A stretch of DNA of 64,000 nt from NCBI RefSeq assembly GCF_018882125.1, contig NZ_JACVOZ010000001.1:186001-250000 (forward strand). Reading direction: 5' to 3'. Shown here one piece after another: positions 16,779 through 27,672 of the stretch. The notes beneath the pieces are model-generated. The model saw only the letters and a list, made by a program, of their open reading frames with translations, ran no database searches and was not told where the DNA came from. The DNA is from Polynucleobacter sp. AP-Melu-500A-A1 (GTDB lineage: Bacteria > Pseudomonadota > Gammaproteobacteria > Burkholderiales > Burkholderiaceae). The stretch's first letter is position 1; each line of letters starts with the position of its first letter. Made by a program: the position numbers and the translations under genes.

Positions 16779-17303
16779 TTACTTAATAAGGCCGCACGCA
16801 ATTCTTGGACCTGAATTACCGGCTGGTTGTGACTTGTAGTCATCTGGGTCACGGTGAACAACAACTGATTTTCCCAATATTCCAGTAGGCCCAGCGTTAA
16901 CAGCAAACCCACTTAACTTTGCTGAATACATTGCATTGCCATTAGCATCTGATTTAATGTTTGGCATATCTCCCGCATGATTTGAACCACTTCCTGGCAT
17001 ACCATGTGATTTTGTATCCGGATTAAAGTGTCCGCCTGCACTTGTTGCGTCAGGAGCTGAACAATCTCCTTTTTCATGAACATGAAATCCTTGTTCAGCA
17101 TTCGGCTTCAAACCAGAAAAGTTTCCGGTTACTAAAACATCATGCCCTTGCCATACAAAATTCACCGTACCTTTTGCATTTGATCCTGAGCGTGAATCTA
17201 GGGTAGCAGATGCTTTTTGTCCCGTTCCATGCTCCATTGATTGACAGGCTACCAAAGACACAACTGCAAAAGCACCCATTGTTAAAGAAATCCCTTTAAT
17301 CAT
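16779..17303 (-). CDS. sodC: Cu/Zn superoxide dismutase, lipoprotein form
   Basis: Periplasmic superoxide dismutase of 174 residues. A lipoprotein signal (lipobox SLVACQ, Cys20) suggests membrane anchoring. Metal ligands are visible in order: GFHVHEKGDCSAPDATSAGGHFNP supplies copper and zinc histidines and the disulfide Cys, DMPNI precedes a zinc ligand region, VVHRDPDDYKSQ supplies another copper His, and GNSGPRIACGLIK holds the catalytic Arg and second Cys. First of several oxidative-stress genes in the array. Confidence 0.93.
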   Translation of the reverse strand: MIKGISLTMGAFAVVSLVACQSMEHGTGQKASATLDSRSGSNAKGTVNFVWQGHDVLVTGNFSGLKPNAEQGFHVHEKGDCSAPDATSAGGHFNPDTKSHGMPGSGSNHAGDMPNIKSDANGNAMYSAKLSGFAVNAGPTGILGKSVVVHRDPDDYKSQPAGNSGPRIACGLIK

Positions 17304-17412
17304 CGCTCGTCTCCCATTAGTTTTATTACAACTTAACAGATCTTGCCTGATTCTTACAAAACACTCATCAAGTAGAACAAAGACCTCGTTCCAAGTAGTC
17401 TTATTAGTATAT

Positions 17413-17456
17413 TTTTTAATGGTGGTCCGGACAGAATCAAGCCACAGATACTTGCA
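17413..17456 (-). repeat. Array repeat R2b (tRNA-Phe-like 3' part only)
   Basis: GGTGGTCCGGACAGAATCAA at 17421-17440 matches the consensus tRNA-Phe 3' part of the family with several changes. It lies directly after the small lipoprotein stop. No clear hairpin accompanies it. Confidence 0.55.
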
Positions 17457-17609
17457 TTACTTACCCTGACAAACCAGAGGCAAGTCCCATATAGGCTTGC
17501 CCGTGCTGTAATCGCAATTAACTCCGATTGGTGAGGTGGTACTGGCTAAACAGCCCCACAAAAACATCGTCAAAATAATCCCAGATACCGCTTTCAATAG
17601 TCTTTTCAT
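17457..17609 (-). CDS. Small lipoprotein (50 residues)
   Basis: A short frame encoding MKRLLKAVSGIILTMFLWGC followed by LASTTSPIGVNCDYSTGKPIWDLPLVCQGK. The lipobox (LWGC, Cys20) is good and two later cysteines could form a disulfide. Function unknown. Its stop abuts a copy of the array repeat, like most gene units here, which supports it being real. The remaining bases of 17304-17799 hold only repeat fragments. Confidence 0.6.
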   Translation of the reverse strand: MKRLLKAVSGIILTMFLWGCLASTTSPIGVNCDYSTGKPIWDLPLVCQGK

Positions 17610-17748
17610 ATATCACCATTAATGAATGTATACCCATTATTTTCCCATAGAGTCACAAGCCTCATTTTCTATCGCTGTCCTGAGTCTAGAAGCCTTATGA
17701 ACCTATTTAGACTTACATTAACCTAAAAATAGCAAACTCACAAATGAA

Positions 17749-17775
17749 TAAACACCCGAAGGTAGTTTTGGAATT
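17749..17775 (-). repeat. Array repeat R3 (hairpin fragment)
   Basis: CACCCGAAGGTAGTTTTGG, a one-mismatch copy of the family hairpin, 25 bases after the acyltransferase gene on the minus strand. The tRNA-like part is missing. Confidence 0.5.
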
Positions 17776-17799
17776 TTTACTAGCGCAAGCTAAATAGGC

Positions 17800-18651
17800 T
17801 CACTCTACAGGTGCTACTTCAGCACCGGCCGGTCTTTTGTAGCGGTTGTAGGACCATAAATATTGGTTTGGCTTAGAAATAATCATTTCCTCAAAATGTT
17901 CATTCATTTCTGTGCAGGCCTCAATCAGAGACTCTGAGAATGGCCGCAACATTAACTGACTCTTAATCACCCAACCCTTACCAAGCCCCAAACGTTCCGC
18001 TCCAACAAAAAGGATTGCCACATTAGCTTGACGCGATAATTTGATTGGAAATGAAGTCGTATAAGCATATTGATTAAAAAATTTTGCCCAAACCCCATCG
18101 CCTACACTCGGGACTTGATCTGCCAAAATGCCAACGACCTCTCCTCTTACAAGGGCTCGCTTAATCTTGCGGACGCCCCCAATATTTGCCTCAACAAAAT
18201 CCATTTGCGGATGTTTTCGAGATTTAAGCATCAGGTCATTTACCAACTGTTTTCGAGCCGGCCTGTACATGACTGTTGCCCTCATGTGCTCGGCAAAAAT
18301 ACGGGGCACTATTTCAAAACCCCCCAAATGTGAAGCAAGAATAATCAAGCCCTTGCCATTTTTGGATAGCTCAATAATTTGATCTAAATTTTCTATACTT
18401 GCTTTATTGATAGAGGCTTTAGGATATCGCCAAATCCATAAAGTATCGGCAAATATCATTCCCGATTCCGCTGCGACCCTCCAGCGGGTTAATTTAAATC
18501 CAGAATAATTAGCAGCACTTTGATGATTTTTATTTAAGCGAGCACGATACCGGGGAGAGCCCAAATAAATTAAAAGCCCTATGCCAGCGCCAATGATCTG
18601 AAGAACCGCTAAGGGAAGTGAGCTAAAGAGCCTTAGTATGAAATACAACAT
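17800..18651 (-). CDS. LpxL/HtrB-family lysophospholipid (lipid A) acyltransferase
   Basis: A 283-residue inner-membrane acyltransferase. One N-terminal membrane segment is followed by the catalytic LASHLGGFEIVPR (HxxxxD/E type, His about residue 112), TVMYRPARK and GILADQVPSVGDGVWAKFFN motifs of the LpxL/LpxM family. It probably adds a fatty acid to lipid A or a related lipid. A TTG at 18669 would add six residues; I prefer the ATG at 18651. It is monocistronic between two array repeats, unlike housekeeping lpxL genes, so it may be an extra paralogue. Confidence 0.8.
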   Translation of the reverse strand: MLYFILRLFSSLPLAVLQIIGAGIGLLIYLGSPRYRARLNKNHQSAANYSGFKLTRWRVAAESGMIFADTLWIWRYPKASINKASIENLDQIIELSKNGKGLIILASHLGGFEIVPRIFAEHMRATVMYRPARKQLVNDLMLKSRKHPQMDFVEANIGGVRKIKRALVRGEVVGILADQVPSVGDGVWAKFFNQYAYTTSFPIKLSRQANVAILFVGAERLGLGKGWVIKSQLMLRPFSESLIEACTEMNEHFEEMIISKPNQYLWSYNRYKRPAGAEVAPVE

Positions 18652-18672
18652 TGGCCATTCTAGACGCAAATA

Positions 18673-18755
18673 AAGAAAAGACCACCCGAAGGTGGTTTTG
18701 GTGTTTCTTGAGGGCCTAGGGTGGCATCGACCTGAGCCTAGAATGGCTGACGCTA
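18673..18755 (-). repeat. Array repeat R4
   Basis: Hairpin ACCACC-CGAA-GGTGGT (18681-18696), GTTTCTTG, then a decayed tRNA-Phe 3' part (AGGGCCTAGGGTGGCATCGA) and a tail GCCTAGAATGGCTGACGC that runs into the TPR gene stop codon. On the minus strand it is the 3' end of that gene. Confidence 0.8.
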
Positions 18756-19199
18756 CTTTTTAGCCTTATATTTTTTTATTGCCTCTTTTAAATCAGAGTA
18801 TTCCTCACAACCAAAAGTACAGGCCTTATCTAATCGAGCCAATAATGCCTCAGCGCCTGGCAGGTCATTATTAATTAACTTTAGCATGCCGTAATACTCA
18901 AGCGCTCCACGATGAGAAGGATCTATTTTTAATGCGGCTTGATAATATTTTTCTGCTCCAGCTAAATCGGGCGGTTGTTTCTTACGAAGACTGTAGCCCA
19001 GCAAATTATTCCAATCGGCAGAACTTGTTTCATTGGCAGTCTGTAATTGCTGTATTGCCTGATTATATTTTTCGGCCTTAATACTTGCCCTTGCCTCAGT
19101 CAGCCATGCTGGATCTTGCTTGGCAGGTCCAGTATCTGCTGCTTGAGATAAGCCAACCGTTAAAAGAAATAATAGAGCGGCTAGAAGTATTTTTTTCAT
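18753..19199 (-). CDS. Exported TPR protein
   Basis: A 148-residue periplasmic protein: 20-residue signal peptide (ending LSQAADT) and about three tetratricopeptide helices pairs (residues 30-130; YNQAIQQLQTANETS, GAEKYYQAALKIDPSHRGALEYYGML). TPRs mediate protein contacts; the partner is unknown. Two cysteines in CTFGCEEY may pair. Downstream boundary is repeat R4. Confidence 0.7.
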   Translation of the reverse strand: MKKILLAALLFLLTVGLSQAADTGPAKQDPAWLTEARASIKAEKYNQAIQQLQTANETSSADWNNLLGYSLRKKQPPDLAGAEKYYQAALKIDPSHRGALEYYGMLKLINNDLPGAEALLARLDKACTFGCEEYSDLKEAIKKYKAKK

Positions 19200-19272
19200 T
19201 TATAAACCTTTGGTTTGATAACTTGTCTTTTATATACTGGTTATTGAATTCTTGCTTAAAGAATACTGAACT

Positions 19273-19827
19273 CTAATGACTCTTCAAATAATCAATTACC
19301 CAAGCTGGGTCACTATCGCTTGGGAAAATGGGATAGTGAACAGCCTCAATCACACCATGATTAGCAATTAATGTAACTCGCTTTAATAAAATCATCCCAG
19401 CCGCTTCAAAGGTTGGCATATTTAATGTCTTTTGAAATTGATAGCGCTCATCACTAACGACTGGAAATGGCAGATGAAGTCTATCGGTCATTTCTTTTTG
19501 ATACTCCGTAGTTTGAACACTTAAGCCAATAACCTCAGCACCCAATGCTTGGAGCTCTTGATAGTGATCTCTAAATGAACAGCTTTGTGGCGTACAACCT
19601 CTTGCCCCAGGAATTTGATCCCAGCCATCGGGCAGAGCAACATTGGGCTGACCTGTCATTGGATAACAATAAATAACTAATTTACTTTTAATTTCACCAA
19701 AATGAATAGTCTTACCATTAGTGGCATTTAAAGAAATATTCGGCAATAGCAATCCCTTCAGATGATTGGTTGAACCATCGTCTTGAGGAATGGGCAGGTC
19801 TGTAGGGAGTTGTTTTAGATTTGTCAT
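19273..19827 (-). CDS. Peroxiredoxin, BCP/PrxQ type
   Basis: A 184-residue thiol peroxidase. The active-site segment is RGCTPQSCSFRDHY, where the first Cys is peroxidatic and the second, five residues later, is the resolving Cys as in BCP. The following EVIGLSVQTTEYQKEMTDRLHLPFPVVSDE is typical. Reduces H2O2 and organic peroxides. Start ATG 19827 is preceded by TAGAAT (19834-19839) with only six bases between, so the transcript may be leaderless; a TTG one codon earlier is less likely. Confidence 0.85.
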   Translation of the reverse strand: MTNLKQLPTDLPIPQDDGSTNHLKGLLLPNISLNATNGKTIHFGEIKSKLVIYCYPMTGQPNVALPDGWDQIPGARGCTPQSCSFRDHYQELQALGAEVIGLSVQTTEYQKEMTDRLHLPFPVVSDERYQFQKTLNMPTFEAAGMILLKRVTLIANHGVIEAVHYPIFPSDSDPAWVIDYLKSH

Positions 19828-19873
19828 CAATTAATTCTACACAAAAAGTTCCGCTTGTCTTATCTCGTCTTTT

Positions 19874-20668
19874 TTATCTTTTAAGCAAAATCCGCCACCA
19901 TTGAAAGCGCAGCCAAATATCAGATTGCTGAAAAGCTGTCTCCTGTTGCATGCGGCTAAACCACTGATCTAAAACAGCCCCTCGAGCATTATTGGTCACC
20001 AAAGCATACTCACCAATCATTTTTAGGCGCCCAAGTAAAACCGCTGTAACAATATCAGCCGAGCTAGGCTTATCGCCAAATAAAAAATGATTTGGGGTTG
20101 GTAATTGATTTAAGTAGGCGCTTACTCGCTTACGCTCTACTGCCATCTTCGCTTGCAAGCTAGCGCCTTGAGTAAAGTAAGTAATGCGCGATTGGTTCAA
20201 ATCAATCTTTGCTTGCAACGCAGCAGAATCCTTTGCGCTTGCAAGCCGAGCCTCAAGCCCCTTCATGATAGAACCCAATGCATGTGGAAAAATATACTTC
20301 AAGATTGGCAAATGCATCATCGCCTTACAAAAGGTCAAGCGCTCAATCGGAATTGCATAGTGTGCTTTCACTATGGACTCAATTGGAGAGGCTAAATTGA
20401 CATCGACATCAAGCCACTGGTTGCCTGCCAAGGATGCTGCAAGATGCAAAATATCTTGACTATCAATCAAGATTATTTTGCCATCTACTAAAGTGGGGAC
20501 CGTCATGTGGGGGTTAAGCGCTATGTACCAAGGAGCAAGCTGGTCTTTGCGCACATGAATATCCATGTAATGATTTTCAAATGATACCTGCGCTGTATTT
20601 AGCGCCAAACGACTAATCATTGAATAATAAGATGAGGGCGCGCTATAGAGGATCATGACTTTACTCAC
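19874..20668 (-). CDS. Glutathione S-transferase family protein
   Basis: A 264-residue protein with an N-terminal thioredoxin-like domain (MILYSAPSSYYSMISRLAL, then the cis-Pro segment TVPTLVDGKIILIDSQDIL) and an all-helical C-terminal domain with PSSADIVTAVLLGRL. The Ser/Tyr-rich N-terminus could supply the catalytic residue. Length exceeds the usual 200-220, with an insertion in the helical domain. Probable cytoplasmic detoxification role; substrate unknown. Has an AGGTGAG ribosome-binding site. Confidence 0.75.
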   Translation of the reverse strand: MSKVMILYSAPSSYYSMISRLALNTAQVSFENHYMDIHVRKDQLAPWYIALNPHMTVPTLVDGKIILIDSQDILHLAASLAGNQWLDVDVNLASPIESIVKAHYAIPIERLTFCKAMMHLPILKYIFPHALGSIMKGLEARLASAKDSAALQAKIDLNQSRITYFTQGASLQAKMAVERKRVSAYLNQLPTPNHFLFGDKPSSADIVTAVLLGRLKMIGEYALVTNNARGAVLDQWFSRMQQETAFQQSDIWLRFQWWRILLKR

Positions 20669-20703
20669 CTTGAGAATTGATACAAAAAATCAGATTGCAT
20701 ATG

Positions 20704-21279
20704 TCAAGGTCGTTCTTTGCAAGCCCGCATTTCTAAAACTGCTTGTTGGGATGCTTTGAGCGCCATCGCACCCAAACGTCCGCGAAGATTATTTTTCATA
20801 AAGTACTCAACGATCATAGAAGGTATAGCTAAATCTAGCTCAATCAATCCATCGTACTTAAAAGTTGTTTGATCGCCATTTGGTATTAATCTCCAAGTGC
20901 CCTTATATAACTTTGCATCTCCATTAATTTGCTCAAAGCTAACTAGTTCATTAGGTGTCTCGGTATATTCGATAAGAGATTTCATAGTGATGGGGAAAAA
21001 AAGAACCTCTTCCTGAATGACTCTTCTCACATGAACTTTGTTGCCAACCCTTGAAATCACGGTTGCCTCGATTATTCCAGGGATATTTTTTGAGCTCTCA
21101 TAGTCTGTAATAAAGGTATAGGCGCTACAAATATTGATGGGAACAACATAACTAGCATTGATTTGAAAACGACCATTGACTGGGATTACGCTAACCTGAA
21201 CATTAAAAGGGTTTGGTCTTTCTTGGGCATGACTCAAAGATACGAGCAAAACCAGAATGAGGGGAACAAGCCGCTTCAT
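20704..21279 (-). CDS. Exported SRPBCC (START/cyclase-like) protein
   Basis: A 191-residue protein with signal peptide (residues 1-18, ending SHAQE) and an SRPBCC lipid-binding fold: AYTFITDYESSKNIPGIIEATVISR, LIEYTETPNELVSFEQING and a long C-terminal helix (SMIVEYFMKNNLRGRLGAMALKA). Such periplasmic proteins bind hydrophobic ligands. It is 25 bases downstream of the HAD gene and probably cotranscribed. Confidence 0.65.
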   Translation of the reverse strand: MKRLVPLILVLLVSLSHAQERPNPFNVQVSVIPVNGRFQINASYVVPINICSAYTFITDYESSKNIPGIIEATVISRVGNKVHVRRVIQEEVLFFPITMKSLIEYTETPNELVSFEQINGDAKLYKGTWRLIPNGDQTTFKYDGLIELDLAIPSMIVEYFMKNNLRGRLGAMALKASQQAVLEMRACKERP

Positions 21280-21304
21280 TCAAAAATTGAAAGTGGTGGC
21301 TAAA

Positions 21305-21988
21305 TTAAATAACATCTAAAACATGGGTTAATGAAGCGCCCTCGTAGTTTGGTTTTTCACCAATCTCTTCAAATGGGTGCCCAAGGCGATTAACCCAAAA
21401 CACATCAAAGCCATACCACTTTGCTGCCAAAGCATCCCAAGCATTGCTTGATATAAAGAGGATCTCCGCTTTTGTAACAGGAAATGCTTTTAGCAAGAGT
21501 TCATAGGCCTGTGGGGCAGTTTTAAATAAACGCACATCCTCAACAGTTACGACCTTATCTAGATAAGGTTTTAAGCCATTGCTATCGACTACGGTAGAAA
21601 GCATCTCTTTGCTACCGTTAGACAGTATCGCTGTAGAGAGGCCTTTTTCTTTAATGGTTTTAAGAACACTGAGGCTGTCTTCAAAACCGGTGAGCTTGGA
21701 GTATTGATCCATCAGCTGCTTTTCATATTGAGGAGTGAGATTTAATCCCATGCGTTTACAAACATAGCGCAATGAGAGAATAGTTAGCTCCCAAAATGGA
21801 AGGTAGTATTTGCTTCCGCTTGGGGTTGGATCGCTCATCGTCACCAAGCGGGTGTATTCAATTTGCCGATCACGCCACATGAGAGCAAATGCTTGACCAT
21901 GCCCTGGAAATATTTCTTCTGCTAATTGACCCATGGAATACACATCAAACAATGTGCCATAAGCATCAAAAGCAATTAGTTTATACAT
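21305..21988 (-). CDS. Haloacid dehalogenase, type II
   Basis: A 227-residue HAD enzyme with all markers of L-2-haloacid dehalogenases: nucleophile in FDAYGTLFDVYS (Asp8), RQIEYTRL (halide Arg), ILSNGSKEML, LFKTAPQAYELL (Lys) and SSNAWDALAAKWYGFDVFWVNR. It hydrolyses short (S)-2-halo acids with inversion. A transporter for halo acids is not next to it. First gene of a possible operon with the SRPBCC, GST and peroxiredoxin genes. Confidence 0.88.
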   Translation of the reverse strand: MYKLIAFDAYGTLFDVYSMGQLAEEIFPGHGQAFALMWRDRQIEYTRLVTMSDPTPSGSKYYLPFWELTILSLRYVCKRMGLNLTPQYEKQLMDQYSKLTGFEDSLSVLKTIKEKGLSTAILSNGSKEMLSTVVDSNGLKPYLDKVVTVEDVRLFKTAPQAYELLLKAFPVTKAEILFISSNAWDALAAKWYGFDVFWVNRLGHPFEEIGEKPNYEGASLTHVLDVI

Positions 21989-22018
21989 ACTGTCTCCAAT
22001 CTTTTATATGAGCATCTA

Positions 22019-22120
22019 TTGTCGTTTAAAACAATATTGATTGACATAAAGATATCTAATCGATTCGGTCCTTAAAAGGACGGTGATTGATAGGGGCATT
22101 CGAGGCTAATGGCCATCTAC
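22019..22120. repeat. Palindrome-containing repeat P1
   Basis: Starts with TTGTCGTTTAAAACAA and includes GTCCTT-AA-AAGGAC (22068-22081), then a ..CGAGGCTAATGG.. tail. About 100 bases align with 35729-35835 at roughly 70% identity by eye. Lies in the 286-base gap upstream of the HAD gene; the rest of that gap shows no gene. Confidence 0.7.
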
Positions 22121-22274
22121 CCAAGCCAAGCCTAAAAACAAATCAGCGAGAGGCTCAGGGGTTGATATAACTCTAGCAAGGCCTCAACTGAAGTATTTAC
22201 TTCTTACCCTATTGTCATAAAAGCTTCTTCAGGATGACATATTCATTTACGAGAATAAGTGAATAGTAAATCAC

Positions 22275-22391
22275 ATGGCTGGGAAAATAATGAAATCAAT
22301 ATTAAGAACACTTGAGATCTTTCTAGAGGCTTATCGCGAGTATCGCAAGGCATATCTCACGAGTAAATATTTTCGCCACGCATCTTATTAA
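22275..22391 (+). CDS. Possible 38-residue protein
   Basis: MAGKIMKSILRTLEIFLEAYREYRKAYLTSKYFRHASY: a charged, amphipathic helix. A second ATG at 22290 could be the start. No convincing ribosome-binding site and no family recognised. It is one of few plus-strand frames in this gap, and its regular heptad-like pattern is why I list it. Confidence 0.3.
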   Translation: MAGKIMKSILRTLEIFLEAYREYRKAYLTSKYFRHASY

Positions 22392-22430
22392 GCAACCCTA
22401 AGTCTTGAGGCGCTTTATCGGCCAGACCAT

Positions 22431-22496
22431 AACAAAACCACCCATGGGTGGTTTTGTTGTTTCTTGGTAACCTAGGGCCAAGGTACTCAACTCTAT
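22431..22496 (-). repeat. Array repeat R5
   Basis: Hairpin CCACCC-ATGGGTGG (22438-22451) with TTTTGTTGTTTCTTGGT and a strongly decayed tRNA-like part (AACCTAGGGCCAAGGTACTC). Directly follows the DUF2165 gene on the minus strand. Confidence 0.7.
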
Positions 22497-22993
22497 TTAT
22501 TATTGTCTACAGATTCAGACATTGCGGTAAATAGAAATGTAAACATAATCAGTACAACGAAACGAAAGGCTGCCTCTATACCATTCCACTTCTCAGATTG
22601 CCACATACAAAACCATTCACCACCAACAACAATAAAGCCAAAAAACCACAATAAAAAACCAGTTAAACAGCCAAGATAAATCCAATTCTTAGCTTTATTA
22701 AATTTCAAAGGGGAGTGAATATTTTTGAGTAGGCTAATTGAGCCTATGAGCAAGAGAAGGCCAGTTAAAAATTCGGCAAATATGATTAGCCCATAAGCAA
22801 GACTCCAAACAAAGGGGTCAAGAATGGCGCGGTACTTCAAAGTATTGTCTGGAAAAACCGTATCCATAGAAAGAGTATGCTGAACAAAAGCGTAATTAGA
22901 TTCGTAATCCAGCAAATTATTCAAGCAAACTAACAGAGCAAAAATGGCTAGTGCTAAACAAACAATGGATTTACTTACCCGCAGAATATTCAT
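22493..22993 (-). CDS. DUF2165-type membrane protein
   Basis: A 166-residue inner-membrane protein with four helices (about residues 8-26, 60-85, 103-125, 140-160). The pattern NNLLDYESNYAFVQHTLSMDT between helices 1 and 2, then FVWSLAYGLIIFAEFLTG and GGEWFCMWQSEKWNG, fits DUF2165, whose function is unknown. It lies 28 bases after the periplasmic phosphatase and is probably in its operon. Confidence 0.75.
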   Translation of the reverse strand: MNILRVSKSIVCLALAIFALLVCLNNLLDYESNYAFVQHTLSMDTVFPDNTLKYRAILDPFVWSLAYGLIIFAEFLTGLLLLIGSISLLKNIHSPLKFNKAKNWIYLGCLTGFLLWFFGFIVVGGEWFCMWQSEKWNGIEAAFRFVVLIMFTFLFTAMSESVDNNK

Positions 22994-23020
22994 CTCAGCA
23001 AATCCTTTATAAAACTAATC

Positions 23021-23605
23021 TTAAGCTTTGGGGCTTGGATAAATTGTGTGGGAAAGGTGTTCGCCGTCTTTATTTATCTTCACTAAAATCATGTCGCCTA
23101 CCCCAAGCACTTTCCCGGTGTAGGCCTCAATATTGACATGATGTGTTACCAAAATAAGTGGCTGCTTCGATTGCTTGGCCAGCTCACTTTTAATAAACCG
23201 CTCCAATTCTTTGGTTTGCCTCTTTTCTAGACTCATATTGTCAAAAAATGACGCGAGTGAGGGCTCAATTTTTACCGTGCCTTTATTGAGTAGATTCGCC
23301 GTATCCAAACATCTACACCACGGACTACTAAACACGTCTGCCTTTTGAATACCTTGGCTAGTTAACCATATCCCTATAGCCTTAGCTTGCTTTTTACCGT
23401 ACTCACCCAAGTTGCGCTGACTGGAACATTGACTAATGACATACCCAGGGGGGTCTCCAATTCCAGGAGCATCAGCATGCCTCATCAACAATACATGCTG
23501 ACCATCTTTTAGATCATCTACTAAAACAGCATTTGCTTGTTGCGAAAATATTAAACCGCTAAACGCAAGACTTAAGGTAAAGATTGTTTGAATTAATCGA
23601 TTCAT
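23021..23605 (-). CDS. Exported histidine phosphatase
   Basis: A 194-residue periplasmic phosphatase: signal peptide to about residue 26 (ending QANAV), catalytic LLMRHADAPG (His about 42), SSPWCRCLDTANLL and the second histidine in LVTHHVNIEAYTG. Similar to the SixA/UshA-independent PGAM-like exported group; substrate unknown. The three genes 24309-22493 appear to form one unit closed by repeat R5. Confidence 0.8.
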   Translation of the reverse strand: MNRLIQTIFTLSLAFSGLIFSQQANAVLVDDLKDGQHVLLMRHADAPGIGDPPGYVISQCSSQRNLGEYGKKQAKAIGIWLTSQGIQKADVFSSPWCRCLDTANLLNKGTVKIEPSLASFFDNMSLEKRQTKELERFIKSELAKQSKQPLILVTHHVNIEAYTGKVLGVGDMILVKINKDGEHLSHTIYPSPKA

Positions 23606-23628
23606 TTGAATGTAATTCTATAACTTAC

Positions 23629-24309
23629 TCACTCTTGAAGAACTGAGCTTGCCTCAAATTTATATGGCTGCGAAGTTTCATGGGAATATTTCAAAAAATT
23701 TTCCCGATGTCTTCTGTAGAATAAAAGTCCCTCTTTGAGGCTCGTAACTGTTGCGCCTTGTTCAAGCATCTTATCCCATAGATTCCAATCTTCTTGGGGA
23801 TGAATACCATCTTTGTATCTTTTCTTATAGCCTATTTTTTGGCCGAGAGCAGTGCGATACATCATTGACCCATGGTGCTGGTCTTGACGATCCCAATACA
23901 AGTCACCCTGATAAGAGATAGTCTCGCCAGGTACTCGATCTAAGATTTCTTCTTTTAATTCGCCCGTAACAACAATATCATAGGTAACAATATCGGCGCT
24001 CGCATTTGAAAGCAACTCAATTGCATCTGAGCGCAACCAATTGTCAGCACCTATAAATAGTACATATTCTGTGTTGATCTGAGAAAGTATGTCTTGAAAG
24101 TTATCCACCACTCCTAAATTTTTCTGCCTCAAAATATATTCAATTTCAGGATACAGGGCTGGTAAATGATTGCAATCTAAGCCGCCATCATCAACAAATA
24201 AAATCCTTGTTGGAGGAACAGTTTGGGATAGCAGTGACTCAATGCAATGGGCTGCAAGGTGTCCATACCTATAGGAAGCAATAACGACAGTAATCATAGT
24301 GAGTGGCAT
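23629..24309 (-). CDS. Family 2 glycosyltransferase
   Basis: A 226-residue GT-A enzyme. It starts TMITVVIASYRYGHLAAHCIESLLSQTVPP, has the nucleotide-sugar Asp in ILFVDDGG, the metal-binding region FIGADNW near residue 100, and a WNLWDKMLEQGA segment close to the acceptor site. Transfers a sugar to an unknown acceptor, probably a surface glycan. The start may be ATG 24297 (the ITVVIAS strand normally begins the protein). Confidence 0.8.
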   Translation of the reverse strand: MPLTMITVVIASYRYGHLAAHCIESLLSQTVPPTRILFVDDGGLDCNHLPALYPEIEYILRQKNLGVVDNFQDILSQINTEYVLFIGADNWLRSDAIELLSNASADIVTYDIVVTGELKEEILDRVPGETISYQGDLYWDRQDQHHGSMMYRTALGQKIGYKKRYKDGIHPQEDWNLWDKMLEQGATVTSLKEGLLFYRRHRENFLKYSHETSQPYKFEASSVLQE

Positions 24310-24349
24310 TAGAGCATGAATCTATGACATTGATCCCCATAAAACTAGG

Positions 24350-24432
24350 CCAGACCAAAAAAATAGCTCCCCAAGGGTGATTTTGTTGTTTCTTGGTGGG
24401 CTAGAGTGTGATTGACCAAAGCCAATCAAGAT
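24350..24432 (-). repeat. Array repeat R6 (degenerate)
   Basis: A decayed hairpin (CTCCCCAAGGGTGATTTTG), GTTTCTTGGTGGGC and a degenerate tRNA-like part ending ATTGACCAAAGCC. Lies between the divergent glycosyltransferase and katG genes; here it precedes a plus-strand gene. Confidence 0.6.
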
Positions 24433-24554
24433 CCTCAATAATCAACATAATAAACAGCTTCGTGGCAGGGCGTATAGATGTAACAAAATAAGGTTAGCAT
24501 CAGAATTAACCAATTTCGGCTAGATCAGTTAAGCTGAAACAGCGAAAGAAATGA

Positions 24555-26729
<2,175 letters not shown>

Positions 26730-26750
26730 ATAAGCCAGAACGTACTCATT

Positions 26751-26777
26751 AGAGGTGGCAATGCCACCTCTTTTTTA
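26751..26777 (+). terminator. katG terminator
   Basis: AGAGGTGGCA/TGCCACCTCT stem followed by TTTTTTATT, 22 bases after katG. Confidence 0.85.
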
Positions 26778-26845
26778 TTGAATACAATTTTTGTTATCAA
26801 TGACATCGACCGATACAGGGATGTCAAATCAAAAGCATTACTACT

Positions 26846-26851
26846 TATAAT
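26846..26851 (+). promoter_or_regulatory. -10 box of a probable leaderless transcript
   Basis: TATAAT ending six bases before the GTG start at 26858; transcription should begin at or next to the G of GTG. Confidence 0.5.
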
Positions 26852-26857
26852 TAATCA

Positions 26858-27622
26858 GTGCTACTCATTCTTAAGCTCACTATAGTTCCACTCTTTATTG
26901 GCCTCATTACCTTGGCTGGTCGTAAGTGGGGTTCTGGCGTTGCAGGATTAATGGGTGCTTTTCCAGTTGTGGCAGGCCCTATTATTATTTTCATTACGCT
27001 TGAACAGGGTTCTGAGTTTGCTGTATTAACTTCCATATCTGCAATCTCCGCCACAGCCTGTCTACTTATTTTTGGACTAGTCTACTCTTGGGCCTGTATT
27101 CGCTTAGGTTGGTTCTTAGCATTACTTTCTGCATTGGTAGCATGGTTCATTTTGGCGCTTACTTTGGCCATGACTACACCAAGTCTTGGTATTGCATTGC
27201 TGATTGCCATTTGCTCACTTATCATTACACCGTTTCTACTTCCTCGTACAAAACCGACGTCTCCTCCAAAGACTAAATTACATGATCTTCCCTGGCGCAT
27301 GTTAGTTGGCGCTTTGTTGACTTTCTCTGTAACTACCTTAGCTGCAGCTTTAGGTGAAGTTTGGAGCGGGATCCTTGCGGTTTTTCCGGTCATCGGACTA
27401 GTTCTCGCTGTTTTTACTCACAATACTTTAGGGCCCACTCATGTCACACAGGTTTATCGTGGAATGGTCAAGGGCCTATATTCATTTGCGGCATTCTTTT
27501 TAACCCTAACGCTCTTGCTGCCTAAGACCTCTATTTTGATAGCTGCTCTATGCTCAGTTTTCATAGCAATTGTTATGCAAGTCATCGTTCAGTTTATTGC
27601 TAGGTCAATTACAAAATACTAA
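26858..27622 (+). CDS. Polytopic membrane protein, unknown function
   Basis: A 254-residue inner-membrane protein with about eight helices arranged as two similar halves: VPLFIGLITLAGRKWGSGVAGLMGAFPVVAGP and ALLTFSVTTLAAALGEVWSGILAVFPVIG share the W-G-SG-xxG-xFPVV pattern, so it is probably an internal duplication. I do not recognise a named family with confidence. GTG 26858 is the only possible start because a stop lies two codons upstream. Confidence 0.7.
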   Translation: MLLILKLTIVPLFIGLITLAGRKWGSGVAGLMGAFPVVAGPIIIFITLEQGSEFAVLTSISAISATACLLIFGLVYSWACIRLGWFLALLSALVAWFILALTLAMTTPSLGIALLIAICSLIITPFLLPRTKPTSPPKTKLHDLPWRMLVGALLTFSVTTLAAALGEVWSGILAVFPVIGLVLAVFTHNTLGPTHVTQVYRGMVKGLYSFAAFFLTLTLLLPKTSILIAALCSVFIAIVMQVIVQFIARSITKY

Positions 27623-27672
27623 GTTCTTAAACGTCATGCTACTTGGCGCCTAGAGGCCAAATCAAAAGACGG

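Noticed and set aside
16673..16912. A 79-codon minus-strand ORF overlapping the 3' end of sodC.
   Set aside because: It is an out-of-frame reading of sodC and repeat R2 with no protein-like features.
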